DNA of 64,000 nt from Polytrichum commune (Eukaryota; Streptophyta; Polytrichopsida; Polytrichales; Polytrichaceae): positions 38,081,554-38,145,553 of the forward strand of contig OX485803.1 in assembly GCA_950295325.1 (NCBI GenBank). The letters run 5' to 3'. The notes beneath the pieces are model-generated. The model saw nothing but the letters and a program-made list of their open reading frames with translations. It did not search any database and was not told the origin of the DNA. The translations under genes and the position numbers were made by a program. Positions 13,490 to 25,052 of this stretch are shown in pieces. Each line of letters begins with the position of its first letter. The stretch's first letter is position 1.

Positions 13490-14713
13490 CCGATCACCTG
13501 CCGCTTGATAAGTCCTTCAATAACAGATGAATCTCCAACATTCTTCTCTGTAATTTACCATGAAATATATGGTTTAAACCAGCAATGTCTTGCACTCAGA
13601 CATGCTTTGTCCTCATTAATTACTTGGCTTTTGCTTATTTCAAGTGCTACAGATGTCCTTGTACAAGTAACATGATCAGAAGTGCTTCAAAACTGGCAAT
13701 TTTTGTGGTAAATAGATGTGAGTATCCATTGTGGCGTTTGTCCTTCGATGCTGGATTTGATGGTGCAATCGCTGAAACATGTGCCTCCTGTAATCCAACA
13801 ATACTAACAAAACCTATTTTGTGCATGATATGGCACACTATTTATCAACCCATACTAACAGCAGTGTAGACTAAACACACTAAAAGTCGAACTGGCAATA
13901 ATGTCATAGCTTCTAAATTTGAATGGCCCTGTTATCTAGCTCACAAACTGCAATGCTCATGGTATGTGGAAAAACCTTGGACGACTTACATCTCTTGTAT
14001 AATGACCTGACAAATCTCAGTTTTCAATTGATATTCTTGTAAGTCACTCGACCAAGCTTGCATTACGTAGGTATCCAGAGAGGCAGAAGAGTGAAGGAGT
14101 CCAGGGTGGATACAGAAGCTTAATATATATATATGAATAGACTATATATAGTATTAAACAAAAATAATATTACCCATCAAAAGAATGATCAACGATCTCC
14201 AAAGGGTCTGGCAACAGACCCACTTCTTTCTTCGAAGAATCTCAAGCTACACAGCTACAGTTTCTGAACTACTATTGCTTTTGCAAATTGAAGTCTTAAA
14301 ATTTAAGAACAAAGATCACCCCAAACATCTACTCTCAAGTATTCACCTGCCGTCCTCTGCAGATTGATTGTCGTGGTGCTGTCTGTCCTCTGCACCCATT
14401 AATTTGTTCTGCTTTCTCATAGACATTGACCACACACGATGGGATGTATATATGGTCAATGGCTATGGGGGCTGCTTACTTTCCCTCCAATTTCCATATT
14501 TTGGAATCTAAAATTCGATCTCCCACAAGCACTGGAAATTGTTATCATAGTTGATCCGCCTTCCGGGAGACCTTGACGAGATTCGTTGTATGTGGGTCAC
14601 GCAAGCAACATCAGATTCAGTCGAACCCAAGCCTGGATAGATATTGAATGTGGCGATTTGATCTGGTGACACCACAACTAGTTGTCTAACACGATCGCCG
14701 ATGCGTGGGCTCG
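13490..14713. other. Gap between the two convergent genes
   Basis: This stretch should contain both 3' untranslated regions. It is A+T-rich, with TA runs at about 14123-14150. Short open frames here resemble nothing known. No RNA gene or repeat array was seen. Confidence 0.5.
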
Positions 14714-17700
14714 TCAACTGGTAAGCTCCTGCATCATAGCGCTGAATGGGTTGGAATTCGTCTGGACGTGCCCACTGGAATTAGTACAGTCGGCGTCAAA
14801 GGGGTCGCTGAAATTAAAGTTGGGTGCTGTTAGTTGCTGATGTGGAATCACTTTTGGGAGGATGTTCTGCAATGGAAGGCTGGAGAAATTATTATAGAGA
14901 CTCGTGGAAGCGGTCGACGGATGAGCAATATTCTGCAGACTGCCGGGGTAGTGCATGTTGGAGCTCCACACGGATCCGCCTCCGGTCGAGTAGTGCAAGC
15001 CGTCAAAGTCATACTGCTCTGCCCGAAACTCGTCCGGCCGAACCCCTTGGAAATCCGGAGCCGGTGGGACGATGTTCGTGTGGTTCGTCACGGCGACGCC
15101 TGGGAGCTGCTGCTGTTGCTGGGATTCGACGTCGGAGGTCACGGGGTTTGGGAATGCACTATAAGACGCATTCAAGGATTTATGGGCGTCATCGTACGCC
15201 TGCCGGAGTCGCTTGGCTCGCCGAGACGACGAAAGTGTGAGAGGAGGGGAGCTCCCTCGGCTTTGACCGGAATCCTCGTCGGATGTTGACCACTGCTGCT
15301 GGTTGTTCGCGTACTCCTGGCATCCTGGGTGAGCGCGCTTGTGCGCCACCAAATTGCACCTGAACGCGAACTTTAAGCCGCACCTACACTCAATCGGCTC
15401 TCCGCACAACTTCTCGTGGTCCCTCACGTCAACCTGGACTCAACCGTCATTTTAAGCTGTTTAAAACACACATGCGTGCGATGCTTATAAAATTGCAGGA
15501 CACTTTTGAATGTGAGTGAGAAATATATTAATGCGGAGCAAACAAAAGTCGCAAAGCCCAAGCACAATATGTAGCAAATGTGAAGATGATTAAATCGTTG
15601 GAAGAACAACAACAAAGGTTGCAAGCTCAAGCACAATATGTAGTGAATGTGAAGATGAGTGAATCGTTGGAAGAATGGCAAAAAAAGGTTGCAAGTTCAA
15701 GCAAAAGCACAAGATGTAGGAATTTGAGAGCGGGTGGATAAGTGCAAGAATGGCACACATTTTGCAACCTGAAGCACAATATGTAGGGAATGTGAAGTCA
15801 AGTGAGTGGGTGAAAGAACGACAACAAAGATTGGAAGCACAAGCTATGGGGGCAAAGAATGATATATACCTCAATGTAGAATTTTTTGCCACACTTGCGA
15901 CAACCAAATGGCTTCTCTCCTTCGGAATGTTTGCGTCCGTAGTGTCGGCGGAGCTCGTACAAGCCGACGAAGGTCTTGCGGCACGTCGGGCAGCGGGAGG
16001 GGATCTTCTTGTTGTTACCCGCCTTCAAGGTGGAGGTGAGGGTAGACAACGTGACCGTGCTAGCGATGGGGCTGCGGCTGTCCACGCTGTCGGCACGTGT
16101 GTAGTGCGTCTTGTGGTGCATCTTCATGGTCTGCGGGTTTTTGAAGGTCTTGTTGCACCCGACCTGACCGCAGCGGAAGGGACGACGATTTTGAATGAGG
16201 TCCACGGATACTTCCGCCGCCTCGATGTCGTCGTCCGCGGACTTGGTCGTCGTCGAGTCTCCTGAGGTGCCCACTCCCTAAAATTCATCCCACAAACAAT
16301 CATCAGCCCCTCACGACTTCAGTTACCACTTAAGATTGTCTCCTTAAATAGTTTCTAAGAGGCGTCAGAACTAACTCAGAGCTAAATCGTCACAACGAAG
16401 ATTCAAGCTTCTGCCAGCGGCCGCTAGAAGCTTGAATCCCTTTACATCTTTGAAAGAGGGTTAAGGGAGTTGCAAGACATCCACAAGAACATCGATCAAG
16501 GGACGTATAAGAATTGATGCGATGTGGATACCGAGACTCGTGAGCTTCGAGCAAACTAACCGTTGAAATACTGTTTGATGATCAGCCAAGTAGTCAAAGC
16601 AGTTAGTCCCAGGCGACAATGCCATCCACCACTGGACCCGAGATGCTCTTTCACGCCAGACACATTAGAACTTGGTACCAAGACACAATACAACTTGGTA
16701 CCAATCACACAAAAATTCATGCATCCGGACACAATGCAGCAACCTGGTACTGATAACTCTATAATATGTGCATACAATCACCATGCAACTTGATACTGAT
16801 GACACAAAAATATAAGCATGCAGACACAATGCAACCTGGTACCGATCACACAAAACTTTTTCCATCCAGAAACAATGCAACTTAGTACTTAACACACAAA
16901 ACTTCATCCATCCAGAAACAATGCAACCTGATACTGATCACGCAAAAAAGTTATGCATCAAGACATAATGCAACCTTGTATTTTCACACAAAAATTTATT
17001 CATACAGACACAATGCAACTTGGTACTCATGATGACACAGATTTATGTATCGCAGTTGGTGGTAATGGCAGGCATTACGACGGTAGATCTGTACATGCGA
17101 CATTCTCAAACGAAACAGATATTGCCAGCGAAGGAGGGATAAGTTAATTACCTGCCGGTGCATGGGCTGGGGCTGGGAGGTGGAGCTGGGTGGCGGAGAT
17201 TGCAGGTCGACCACCACTGGAGCAGCAAGTGATCCTCCTCCTTCGGACTCTACTGCCTGCATTGAGGTTGCAGGAGGAGTCACCTGATCCGTGACCTGAT
17301 CTGCGCATGATTGCCCGAAGAGCAAACCTTCCAAGCTTGGTGCGTAATGGTCATCATGAAGTTGATGTTCTGGATTGCTGATGTGAGAAGTTACATGTTG
17401 GTCACGGTGTTCAAAGATCTTGGATGAGTCAGAATTGATCATCACACGTTGGGGGACATTGCCAACCGAATTGGACGCTTGAATTGCTCTCAGAAACTCG
17501 TCGCTCACGAGAAGATCTTCCTCGGGAGGGTACACCAACTGAGTCTCCTCCGTGCCCACTGGGAAGAATGAGGGCGAGTTCGAGGTAATTGCAGCATACG
17601 GGTCCCAGATGGCCACGGGTGACTCGGTGAAGCACCTTGGATTATCTTCGAAAGTGCTGCTACTGTTGCTGCTGAATTGAGAGTACCGGGCTGGCACCGA

Positions 17701-17769
17701 GCCAACATTGTCGTTGAGGAACTGGCTGCTGTATTGAATTAGCTCAAGATTGTGGAACGCAACCGCCAT
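14714..17769 (-). CDS. Four-finger C2H2 zinc-finger transcription factor, 3 exons
   Basis: The exons on the minus strand are 17769-17152, 16277-15870 and 15433-14714. All junctions are phase 0 with GT-AG ends, giving 581 aa. The first ATG in frame is MAVAFHNLELIQ; the frame also runs upstream but without an ATG. Residues 1-206 are Ser/Pro-rich and acidic in places, without a known domain. Finger 1 is C242-x4-C247...H260-x3-H264. Finger 2 is C302-x2-C305...H318-x4-H323. Finger 3 is C332-x2-C335...H348-x3-C352, a C2HC finger split by intron 2. Finger 4 is C358-x-C360...H373-x3-H377. A C2HC third finger plus a CxC fourth finger is the layout of the plant IDD, WIP/TT1 and STOP1 group, so nuclear DNA binding is expected. 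The sequence is not a clear member of any of the three. The long finger 1-2 linker (about 37 residues, Ser/Thr-rich) is unlike IDD. The C-terminus is rich in Gln, Asn and Ser, like activation regions. It converges on the PLAA-like gene. Confidence 0.85.
15557..15835. repeat. About 69-bp tandem repeat, 4 copies, in intron 2 of the zinc-finger gene
   Basis: The anchor GCACAATATGTAG recurs at 15562, 15631, 15707 (as GCACAAGATGTAG) and 15773, spaced 69, 76 and 66 bp. The array occupies most of the 436-bp intron (15434-15869). Read on the plus strand, the first two units stay open and give a 23-residue repeat with AQAQYVVNVKMSESLEE. Confidence 0.8.
16685..17040. repeat. 46-bp minisatellite, 8 copies, in intron 1 of the zinc-finger gene
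   Basis: The anchor ACAATGCAAC (with small changes) recurs at about 16685, 16731, 16780, 16826, 16872, 16918, 16963 and 17010, a period of 46 bp. Each unit also carries a variant of CTTGGTACCAATCACACAAA. The array fills much of the 874-bp intron (16278-17151). Confidence 0.85.
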
Positions 17770-18556
17770 GATGGAGGCCGATGTGTGTCTGTGTGTGTTG
17801 CTGATAGAAAGTCTATCAAGGTTAATTAAGCCTTCGATCGACTGCTGCTCAAGGTGGTTTTGAGTCCACTCCCGAAATGTGAACCTAGACCAGTGACTCT
17901 TCACTCAGAACTTCATCTTGGATTCTGATAATTCTAGGTAGAATGCCAAATCATAAGTCTCATGAGTGGTCGTCAGCAGTGTAGAATTCAAAAATGTAGG
18001 GAGATCAGACAACAAAAGTATCTTGAAATATTGGGGTTTTTCTCTCCTGAGACTCCGGGAAGCTTTGGGGATTTTCAGAGAATCAAATTGTTTTTGATGA
18101 GTAACAGATTAGAGTCTTGTGCAAGCACTGAAACGCAAAGATGTCTAAAATGCACCTACACAAAGAAATTGTGTGCGCGTGACAGCCTAGTATAACTGCA
18201 AATTTCAATGTCTCTCCTTTTCGGCCATTTGTGGTTGACGTCCGCTAGCTGAATCTGGCTAGTAGGTCCGAAGCGTGTGGCAAAGTCAGCAAGAGTAAGT
18301 ATCTAAACCCTTAAAGTACTTATCTTCCAGAAAATCCTTAGTTTTATCTGAGCTCGACTTGATCAGGAGGCTTCTCTTGACTACTGCTTCCATGCAAATG
18401 GTGCTGAGCTCGACCAATTGCAGATGGAATTGCAGCAACCTCAAACCTTCAACCCTTCGCCGGGACAGAAACTCCAGATGAATGCGGTGGCAGAATGAAT
18501 GTAGTCTCCAATATTTGTGCCGCACACCCAGATCTGATCCGCTCCACAGCTCGATC

Positions 18557-18629
<73 letters not shown>

Positions 18630-19850
18630 TAGACTACGGTAACTTACTCTCCAGACAGCTCGCAAGAATGATCAACTAGCAGAACCTCGCAAAAACCCGG
18701 AGCTCCGGAATCACTGGCTCTCTATAAAAACCATTCCTTCATGTGAATGCTACGATCAGGAAGCTGGCTGCCAAAGCTAACTATAACAACAAGCCCAGAC
18801 TCATCCCAACCATTCAACTCCGGAACAAAGTAGTGTAGATAATTTACTAGATTCACTTCTCACCAAATCACTTGCTCTCTACATAAATACAATGATCACA
18901 AAGCTGGCTGCCAAACCTATATGCCAGACTCAACCCAACAATTTACTCCTGCGAAAAAGTATAATTTTAGATTCACCTCTCACCCCAGGAGCCTCCAAAA
19001 TCACTGGCTCTAATAATCTCTCTTTCTCCTCCTCTTTCACATGAATGCTATGATCAGAAAGAAGGCTGCAGGCCCAGACTCGACAAATTAGCTGAGACAA
19101 TCCGGTACTACCAGTAGCACCTACAGATCACCCAAGGAGCTAGCTAGCGCAGTTACAAGTGGCTGAATGAGCTTATGAGCTGCGAATCGATGCTCCGTGT
19201 GTTGTTGTAATCCACCGCGATGAGCACTTCCAGGCGCGCTCGCTCTCTCGCTCGCTCGCTCTCTCTCTGTGTCTGTCTCTCTCTCGTGTGCCCTTGCAAG
19301 ATGGGAATTTGCATTGAGCGGGGGTTGGGAGGGGAAGGGCAGCAGAGGAGCATGGCAAAGGCAGCAGCAAGCCAGGACTCAGGAGCTGAGGGTGCCGGAT
19401 CGGAGACGCTGTGGAGGCATGATGGTGAAGATGCGAGCGGAGGCAGCCGGTTCGCTTTTTTATCTGGCCCTTGTGTGCACTGAAGCATCTGGGGCTGTTA
19501 TTCTGGGCTGTGGTGGGCGGGCCTCTGGAATCTACGCCTCGGCGGATCCTCCAGCCCTTCCCCTATTTAATAGTATACCCATTGGTAACTCTGTAACTCT
19601 GCTCCATACCAGTGCTCCTCCTCTCCCGGCCATCCGGATGCAGAGGAGGAAGGAAGGTAAGTATGTGCAGAGCAGGGTTTGGTTTCCTTTTGGGTTTCAT
19701 GAGTGTTTGCATGAACTTGGCTGCACGACGCAAAATGAAGAATGCCATTTGGCTTTTTGTTTGTTGTATCCAAATTTAAATTTGGTGAATTGGATGCAAA
19801 TCTTTTCTTAAATTGGAGTTAGGGTCATAAGGGAAGAGCTATCATAGTTG
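17770..19850. promoter_or_regulatory. Upstream region of the zinc-finger gene, with GA/CT tracts
   Basis: The 2 kb upstream of the minus-strand start holds two GA-rich tracts (read on the gene strand), at 18558-18625 and about 19238-19290. A minus-strand CCAAT (plus ATTGG near 19580) lies next to a TATA-like ATTAAATAG (near 19565), which may mark a distal start. Phrases such as ACAAAGCTGGCTGCCAAACC near 18780 and 18900 are repeated. Open frames on both strands at 19153-19811 resemble nothing known. Confidence 0.35.
18558..18625. repeat. (CT)n/(GA)n microsatellite, 68 bp
   Basis: An uninterrupted CT dinucleotide run lies about 790 bp upstream of the zinc-finger start codon. GA runs are frequent in plant promoters and leaders and can be bound by BBR/BPC GAGA-binding proteins, so it may be regulatory. 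Confidence 0.95.
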
Positions 19851-19931
19851 TTGTGTTGGTGACAATACAGGTTGCATACATGGCATTTCATGCAAGGTTG
19901 GTATTGCCCCGCCAAACCACATTGCTTTGTT

Positions 19932-19933
<2 letters not shown>

Positions 19934-19969
<36 letters not shown>
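19934..19969. repeat. Poly(T) run of 36
   Basis: An unbroken run of about 36 T lies just left of the Copia remnant. It could be a minus-strand poly(A) scar of a retroposed sequence, but no matching element body was identified. Confidence 0.85.
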
Positions 19970-19971
<2 letters not shown>

Positions 19972-20049
19972 AAGTTTTGTTTTAAAGGGGCAAAGTCACC
20001 TTATTTTTGGTGTAATTTGGTGTCATGAAGGCAAAATAACTAAATAAGT

Positions 20050-20209
20050 ATTAGTATAGGAGGCATATTGGACCCTATATGTTCATTCTTCCTAATTGAA
20101 CGCCTTGTTTTGGGAGGTAAGGCAAAATAAATAAATAAATATTAGTATAGGAGGCATGTTGGACCCTATATGTTCACTCTTCCTAATAGAACGCCTTGTT
20201 TTGGGAGGT
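20050..20209. repeat. 91-bp-period direct duplication
   Basis: A segment of about 69 bp beginning ATTAGTATAGGAGGCAT is present at 20050-20118 and again at 20141-20209 with few differences (for example CATATTGG versus CATGTTGG). It marks the left edge of the Copia remnant, whose frame it interrupts. Confidence 0.85.
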
Positions 20210-21400
20210 GTGTATTAGGGATGTGCATTTTGTATAAGTTGTCTTTGCGTGACACAATTGCAATGGTTTCGTTGTTGCAAATTTTTAGAATGCATCCATT
20301 TAAGTTGAGTTGCACTTTCAAACCATTCGACACAACTTTGCTCACTAAGAACAAATTGGCTTTTAACTTGGGTACTTGGAGCTTATTTTTTTGTACGAAT
20401 TTGGTTGGTTTTACCTCTCACGATTGCTTCCACGACAATAGATTTCATTTTAATGGCTTGAGTAACACCATCATCACCCAAATGCACATTACATGGAGCA
20501 ATTTCTTCATATATGTCAAATGCGGCCCTATGCGAAGTCATGTGCTTAGTGGCCTCTAAATCCATAATCCACTTGCTTATGCTCTTGGAATGTGCTCCAT
20601 TATATATTACGAATGCGTGGTCGTCATCGTTTTTTGATTTTTTCGTATTTTTGCGCTCCTTCTTCTTTGTTTTGTAGTAAAAACGCGTAGTGTGACCTCC
20701 TTTGCCGCAATGGAAGCACAACCTTGTGCCTTGGTGTTGAAATAAGTTGTCATCTTTGTTTTTTTACAACATCATAGTGACATTCATATTTGGGATTTTT
20801 TTCCCTTGTGTTTCGACATCTCGTGCATCAAACGTGTTGTCACACAGTTCATCATAAGCTCTTTCATCGGCATTATCTTCAAGGCACTGATTAAATATTT
20901 GTACGATGTCAGTTAGCTCTCGAGTAAAGTCAAGACAATGTCTACGTCTCTCATGGACAACGTTAAATGAACAAATTGATCCATGAGCACCTTGACCTTG
21001 TTTTGTGGTCCAATAAGACATCGCTCTCTTGCATTTTGCATGTGAAGAACTTGTGGCAAATGAAAAGGATGTTGGACAAAGCCTTCATTTCATGATAACT
21101 GCAAAAAGTCTTCCACGCCTTTGCAGGCTCTTTGTAACTCTTGATGTGTGTAAATTGGTTGTTCACGAAGTTGAGGCTAATGGTAGATATGACCCTCTTG
21201 ACATGTCTTTAGTAGTCCATCAACACTTTGGGATCCGTATTGGAAGTTGGAGATTCCTTAGATTTGTCCACAATGTCCCAAAGATCTATGAATACCAACA
21301 TTATTATAATTTTGAACTTCTAAAGGTTGAAGTTCCCTTCATTAAATTTGTCAATTACTCTAGCAACGTCACTCTCCAAATGACGCCATCGTATGCTTGG
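20166..21400 (-). mobile_element. Copia-type LTR retrotransposon remnant (gag to pre-integrase)
   Basis: Minus-strand frames line up in the order of a Copia polyprotein. The gag start near 21390-21300 reads SDVARVIDKFNEGNFNL, then an in-frame stop where Trp is usual. The UBN2-type gag core at 21166-20780 contains SYKEPAKAWKTFCSYHEMKA. A zinc knuckle near 20720 reads CFHCGKGGHTTRFY, with the last Cys lost. The protease region (WIMDLEATKHMTSHRAAF) has D-L-E where the active D-S-G motif belongs. A pre-integrase segment (LYKMHIPNTHLPKQG) lies at 20354-20166. Integrase core, RT, RNase H and LTRs are absent. Several frameshifts and the lost catalytic motif show it is dead. Confidence 0.8.
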
Positions 21401-21469
21401 ATATACTCTCAAAACACTCAAACAAGCCATTATTGGCCTACAATTAACTCATCCCAATTTTTTTTTTAA

Positions 21470-22490
21470 AGTTCTTACATTCAAAATATGCATTTGCATT
21501 TTGATGTAATGGAAACATGCCCATATATTTTGAAATGAGCCTCTTGGTCTTTAAAATATTATTTCTTTTACATCTCAAGAGAGCTCTGAAGTACATTCAA
21601 ATTATTCAAATAAGATCTCCTTCACCTCAAATATATCAAGTTGGATTTACTACACCTTAAGAGAGGTCTCAAGACATTCAAATTACTCAAATTAGACATT
21701 TCTCACCTCAAATGTGCCTTAGACTTTTAAATACCTCAAGTCAAATCTTCTACACTATAAGACACCCAAACAACATTTCCTTCAACTCGAAGCAGCTTGA
21801 ATGATTTCAAACAAGCCTTGCAACACTGAAGACTCACAAAAAATTTCAAACCACTTAAACACTCAAGCCAAATATTTTTGAAGTCTAAACACCTCCAAAC
21901 CTCTCAAATAAATTTCTCAACATTCAAGCTTCTCAAGTCATGTGCTATTGGAGTCCAACATCCAAAAACGTTGAGTGTAAATTTTGCAAGTTGGAATTAT
22001 TGTATAGAAAGGACCCTATGGTATTGCATTTGGGGTACAAACAAAATGGCAAGATGCAAGGGGTGACATGTGTCAACGTCAAGGGCCAGTTTTCAAAGCA
22101 TTATTTTCCAAGTGTGGTGGTGTGTGGCCTGTAGTTTTGGATGAAGTTTTGAATGATTACGTTGAGATCATGAGAGATGATGTAGTGGGCTTCCAACGAC
22201 AAGTTTCATGTAGTGAACAATCCAACATGAACGAAATCAAACCGCTCCATCGTCCACGGCAATGTCAATGGCAAGGGATTAGATGTCCGAGAGGACTCTT
22301 GAACCCCACATATGTTCCCAACATCAAATGGACCGAAAGGCTTAATGGCTCAACATTGTATTCCAAGGTAAATTGTTTTGGCCCCCTTTGGTGACATGGC
22401 GCTTTTGGGTCCGGCGTCACATGACATGACGAGACATGATGGACGTTGATGTGCAATCCCTCGTAAATATAGGATCTCTAGTTGAGCATG
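21470..22490. other. Intervening repeat-like DNA, no gene recognised
   Basis: The left half (21540-21910) is a loose series of phrases such as CCTCAAATAT, ACTCAAATTA and CACCTCAAATGTGCC, resembling a decayed low-copy tandem array. The right half has short open frames without recognisable similarity. Confidence 0.35.
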
Positions 22491-23170
22491 TTGAGCTTGG
22501 ATGGGATCCAACTTCCTCTTGGTGCAAAACTCCAAGTGGAGTTGGAAGTAGTGGTCCACGTCATGATCGGTGCTTTCAAAATGAGTGCATTAAAGTTTCT
22601 ATTTCTTAGGAGCCTCAAACTCCTTAGTCTTATTATACTTCAAAGGATAAGAGAATTTTCTTGTATTTGAAGATTGTTTGGCCTTCTTGAAACCCTTGGA
22701 TTTGTCACCAATCGTGTGATGTTGAGATACAACCTTAGTAGAGGCCACATCGCCAACTAAAGCAACATGGGGATTCTTAGTCTTCTTCTTGGCTTCCAAG
22801 GTTGGCGATAGAGCCAGTTGCCTTGCTTTTTCATTGCATAATTCATCATCAAGTTTCTCCACAACTTGGAATGCCTTTGATCAAGGTGATGCACGCATAA
22901 TACTTGTACGTGAGCTTGGGTTGTAGCTTCTTATCATGCTTTGACATGTACAAATCCTTGAGTTGAGCCTACATAAAGGCATCGCATGTTTCTTGAGCGA
23001 AGCACTTGAGCCTCGCATACATAGTGTGAGGCGTGTCCTCCAAGCTCCTTTTTCCTATGGAAATCCTAAATGGCTTGAGTCCGATCTCACCGAATACCAA
23101 CAAACTCCAACTCCACATGAGGATGCGGTCCAAAGGCTCAAATGTTGGTTTAAATGTAGTCCAGAGGCTT
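22490..23170 (-). mobile_element. Second gag remnant of a Copia-like retrotransposon
   Basis: Minus-strand translation gives LEDTPHTMYARLKCFAQETC near 23040-22985, an in-frame stop after DAFM, then KDLYMSKHDKKLQPKLTYKY. A frame shift leads to EKLDDELCNEKARQLALSPT at about 22862-22800. A degenerate zinc-knuckle-like CTHFESTDHDVDHYFQLH follows near 22590-22540. The layout of gag core, basic linker and knuckle fits a retrotransposon gag. It differs in sequence from the 20.2-21.4 kb remnant, so it is another family. No polymerase part was seen. Confidence 0.6.
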
Positions 23171-24034
23171 AAATGTTCGTAGGGGCATTTAGTGTCTGCC
23201 CTTGGTCAATTTGAATGCGTATGAATACTTGTGAAAGTAGATGGCATTACCTAAAATATTATAAAATACACATACTAAATCAGCATATTAAATTTAAGCG
23301 TCATTTTAGAATGACAAAGACAATTTCAAATTGTGAGTCACATAAATTATAACCTCAGTGCTAGTGAGGGTTTTGTAATATTTTTGACTTCCAAGTTAAT
23401 TACATGTTTTATTGACGATTTCACTTTGATAATGAAACCCCAGTCAATTGCTTATTTACTCAATGGAAATGAACATATATATTGGATTTTGGCCCTTGAA
23501 GGTGAAGTGCACTCAATATGGGATTTGTGAGTAAGTGGCCTTCAAGAATGCAAGGGCAATGATTTTTTCGAAATCAGGCGGGCGGGCAGCAGTTTTCGGT
23601 CGGGTCCAGAAAATCCAGATTTTTTGGACGCACGGCTGCCCTAGCCCGGATCTGACACCTCAAAAAGTTCGTGGGGGGGGGGGTATTTAACGTCCTCCGG
23701 GCTAGACATAAGACATGATTGTTTGGATGTTTGAATTTTGAATGTTTGATTCATATGAGACACTTGTATGAATACAATATTTCCATAGACAAACTATCAT
23801 CTATATGTTTACATGCAAAAGAAGACTCAAGTCCAATGTCTTGGGAGATTTTTGGGCATAATCGGTCAAACTCCGAGTGTTCCCAAGTCCAACAAATTAC
23901 ATGACATCACTCAATTGATGATGCGTGTTTATGGGCCCAACATTATATTAAGGAATAAAGACTCTGGATGCTAGAATCCCACTAGTTCAGACTAAATAAG
24001 AAATAAGGGCAACTGAACACAACCCATCAACTAA

Positions 24035-24603
24035 GGGGATGTTTACACCATGGACCATGAAGTCATCCCAAGGCCCTGTACAATTTGTGATCGGTTGTGG
24101 AACTCGTCCCGGGACCACTTCAGTTTGCACCAAGGGAAAAAATGTCCGAGTAACCATGGAGTTCGAGGTCCCCCAAAGAAATATTTTAAGGCGCACATTA
24201 TCCACTGACAAGATCCAATAGGTTTTGCGGTGAGAGAGGCCAAAGAAATGCTATGGTAGAAAAAGGTAAGGGCCCATGGCATAGAAATATTGTTATAATA
24301 ATATGTTAATGAATTTTTTTCAAGGAAAGGAAGATGAAGACAAGAGAAGACAAAAGAATGGTCAAAGTTGAATTTTTTCCCCCAAAACTTCATGTTTTGG
24401 ACATATGGTAAAAAAAAAATCGGCACATTCACATTTTGGTGCATGCTCATTCCTTCCTCTAGGTCCACATTCGCTTTACACCTAATGAGGGGCCCAAAGG
24501 CTTTGTAAATTGGATTCTAAAAGAAATCGGACCATGAAGTTGGACCATGGGAAAAGGCCACCTTCCACAGTCCGACATCATGCTCCGTGGTGTGAACCGA
24601 TCC
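24035..24603. mobile_element. Harbinger-like non-autonomous element with TAA target duplication
   Basis: The left end GGGGATGTTTACACCATGG and the reversed right end GGATCGGTTCACACCACGG match over most of their length (18 of 25 bases). TAA flanks both sides (24032-24034 and 24604-24606). TAA/TTA duplications and G-rich termini are typical of PIF/Harbinger. The interior has no transposase frame. It shares sequence with the element at 49381-50796 in the opposite orientation. Confidence 0.65.
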
Positions 24604-24795
24604 TAAGTAACGTTATGTACATGTTATGATCTTTCGGATTTTCTATACTTTTTCAACGTACGTTTCATCGATCCCTCTTCAACAATCACTAAAATTCCGT
24701 AAGTCTTGAACACCAACCGGTCGTATCTCAAACTCAACTGGTTCCATTGAAACCTAGCCGTCTGTTCTCCCCGTTTCCTTGCTCAAAGTCATGTA

Positions 24796-25052
24796 CACTA
24801 CACTAAATATGATATTTCGTGAGACTTACCATCTGGAAATACGCAATGCTACATCTATTCTCTGTAAATCTCGTATTTCACACACAAATGTTAAACTGAT
24901 AGTTTGGATATTACAGAACATTGACAACTTTACTTGGTCAAAAAGTATATAAAAAAGTACATCAATAAGTATAACATTGGTAAAAAGATAGAGCACCACG
25001 TAAAACCAAAGAGTAAGTCACACTAATAAGTATCATATTGGGTGTCGTAGCA
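24796..25052. mobile_element. Possible MITE related to the CACTACACTAAATAT family
   Basis: It begins ACTACACTAAATATGATATT and ends near TATCATATTGGGTGTCGTAG, which is a poor reverse complement of the start. The interior resembles the segment starting at about 48713 (CTAAATATGATATTTAGTG, then a shared GGATATT(A/T)GGACATTA-like part). No target duplication was found. Confidence 0.35.

Noticed and set aside
14824-15289. Plus-strand open frames of 138 and 151 codons
   Set aside because: They lie wholly opposite exon 3 of the zinc-finger gene, whose minus-strand frame carries finger 4 and joins in phase to exon 2. They are shadow frames of G+C-rich coding DNA.
15750-16265. Plus-strand open frame of 171 codons
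   Set aside because: Its main part is antisense to the finger-bearing exon 2. Only its first residues come from the intron repeat, so it is not called as a gene.
16996-17904. Minus-strand frame taken from 17904 as the start of the zinc-finger protein
   Set aside because: The codon at 17904 is GTG. The first ATG in frame is at 17769, and the frame past 17152 runs into the intron minisatellite.
19153-19811. Open frames on both strands, 111 and 180 codons
   Set aside because: Composition is driven by CT/GA-rich and Ser/Arg-rich low-complexity sequence. No domain is visible, and the region is better read as upstream DNA.
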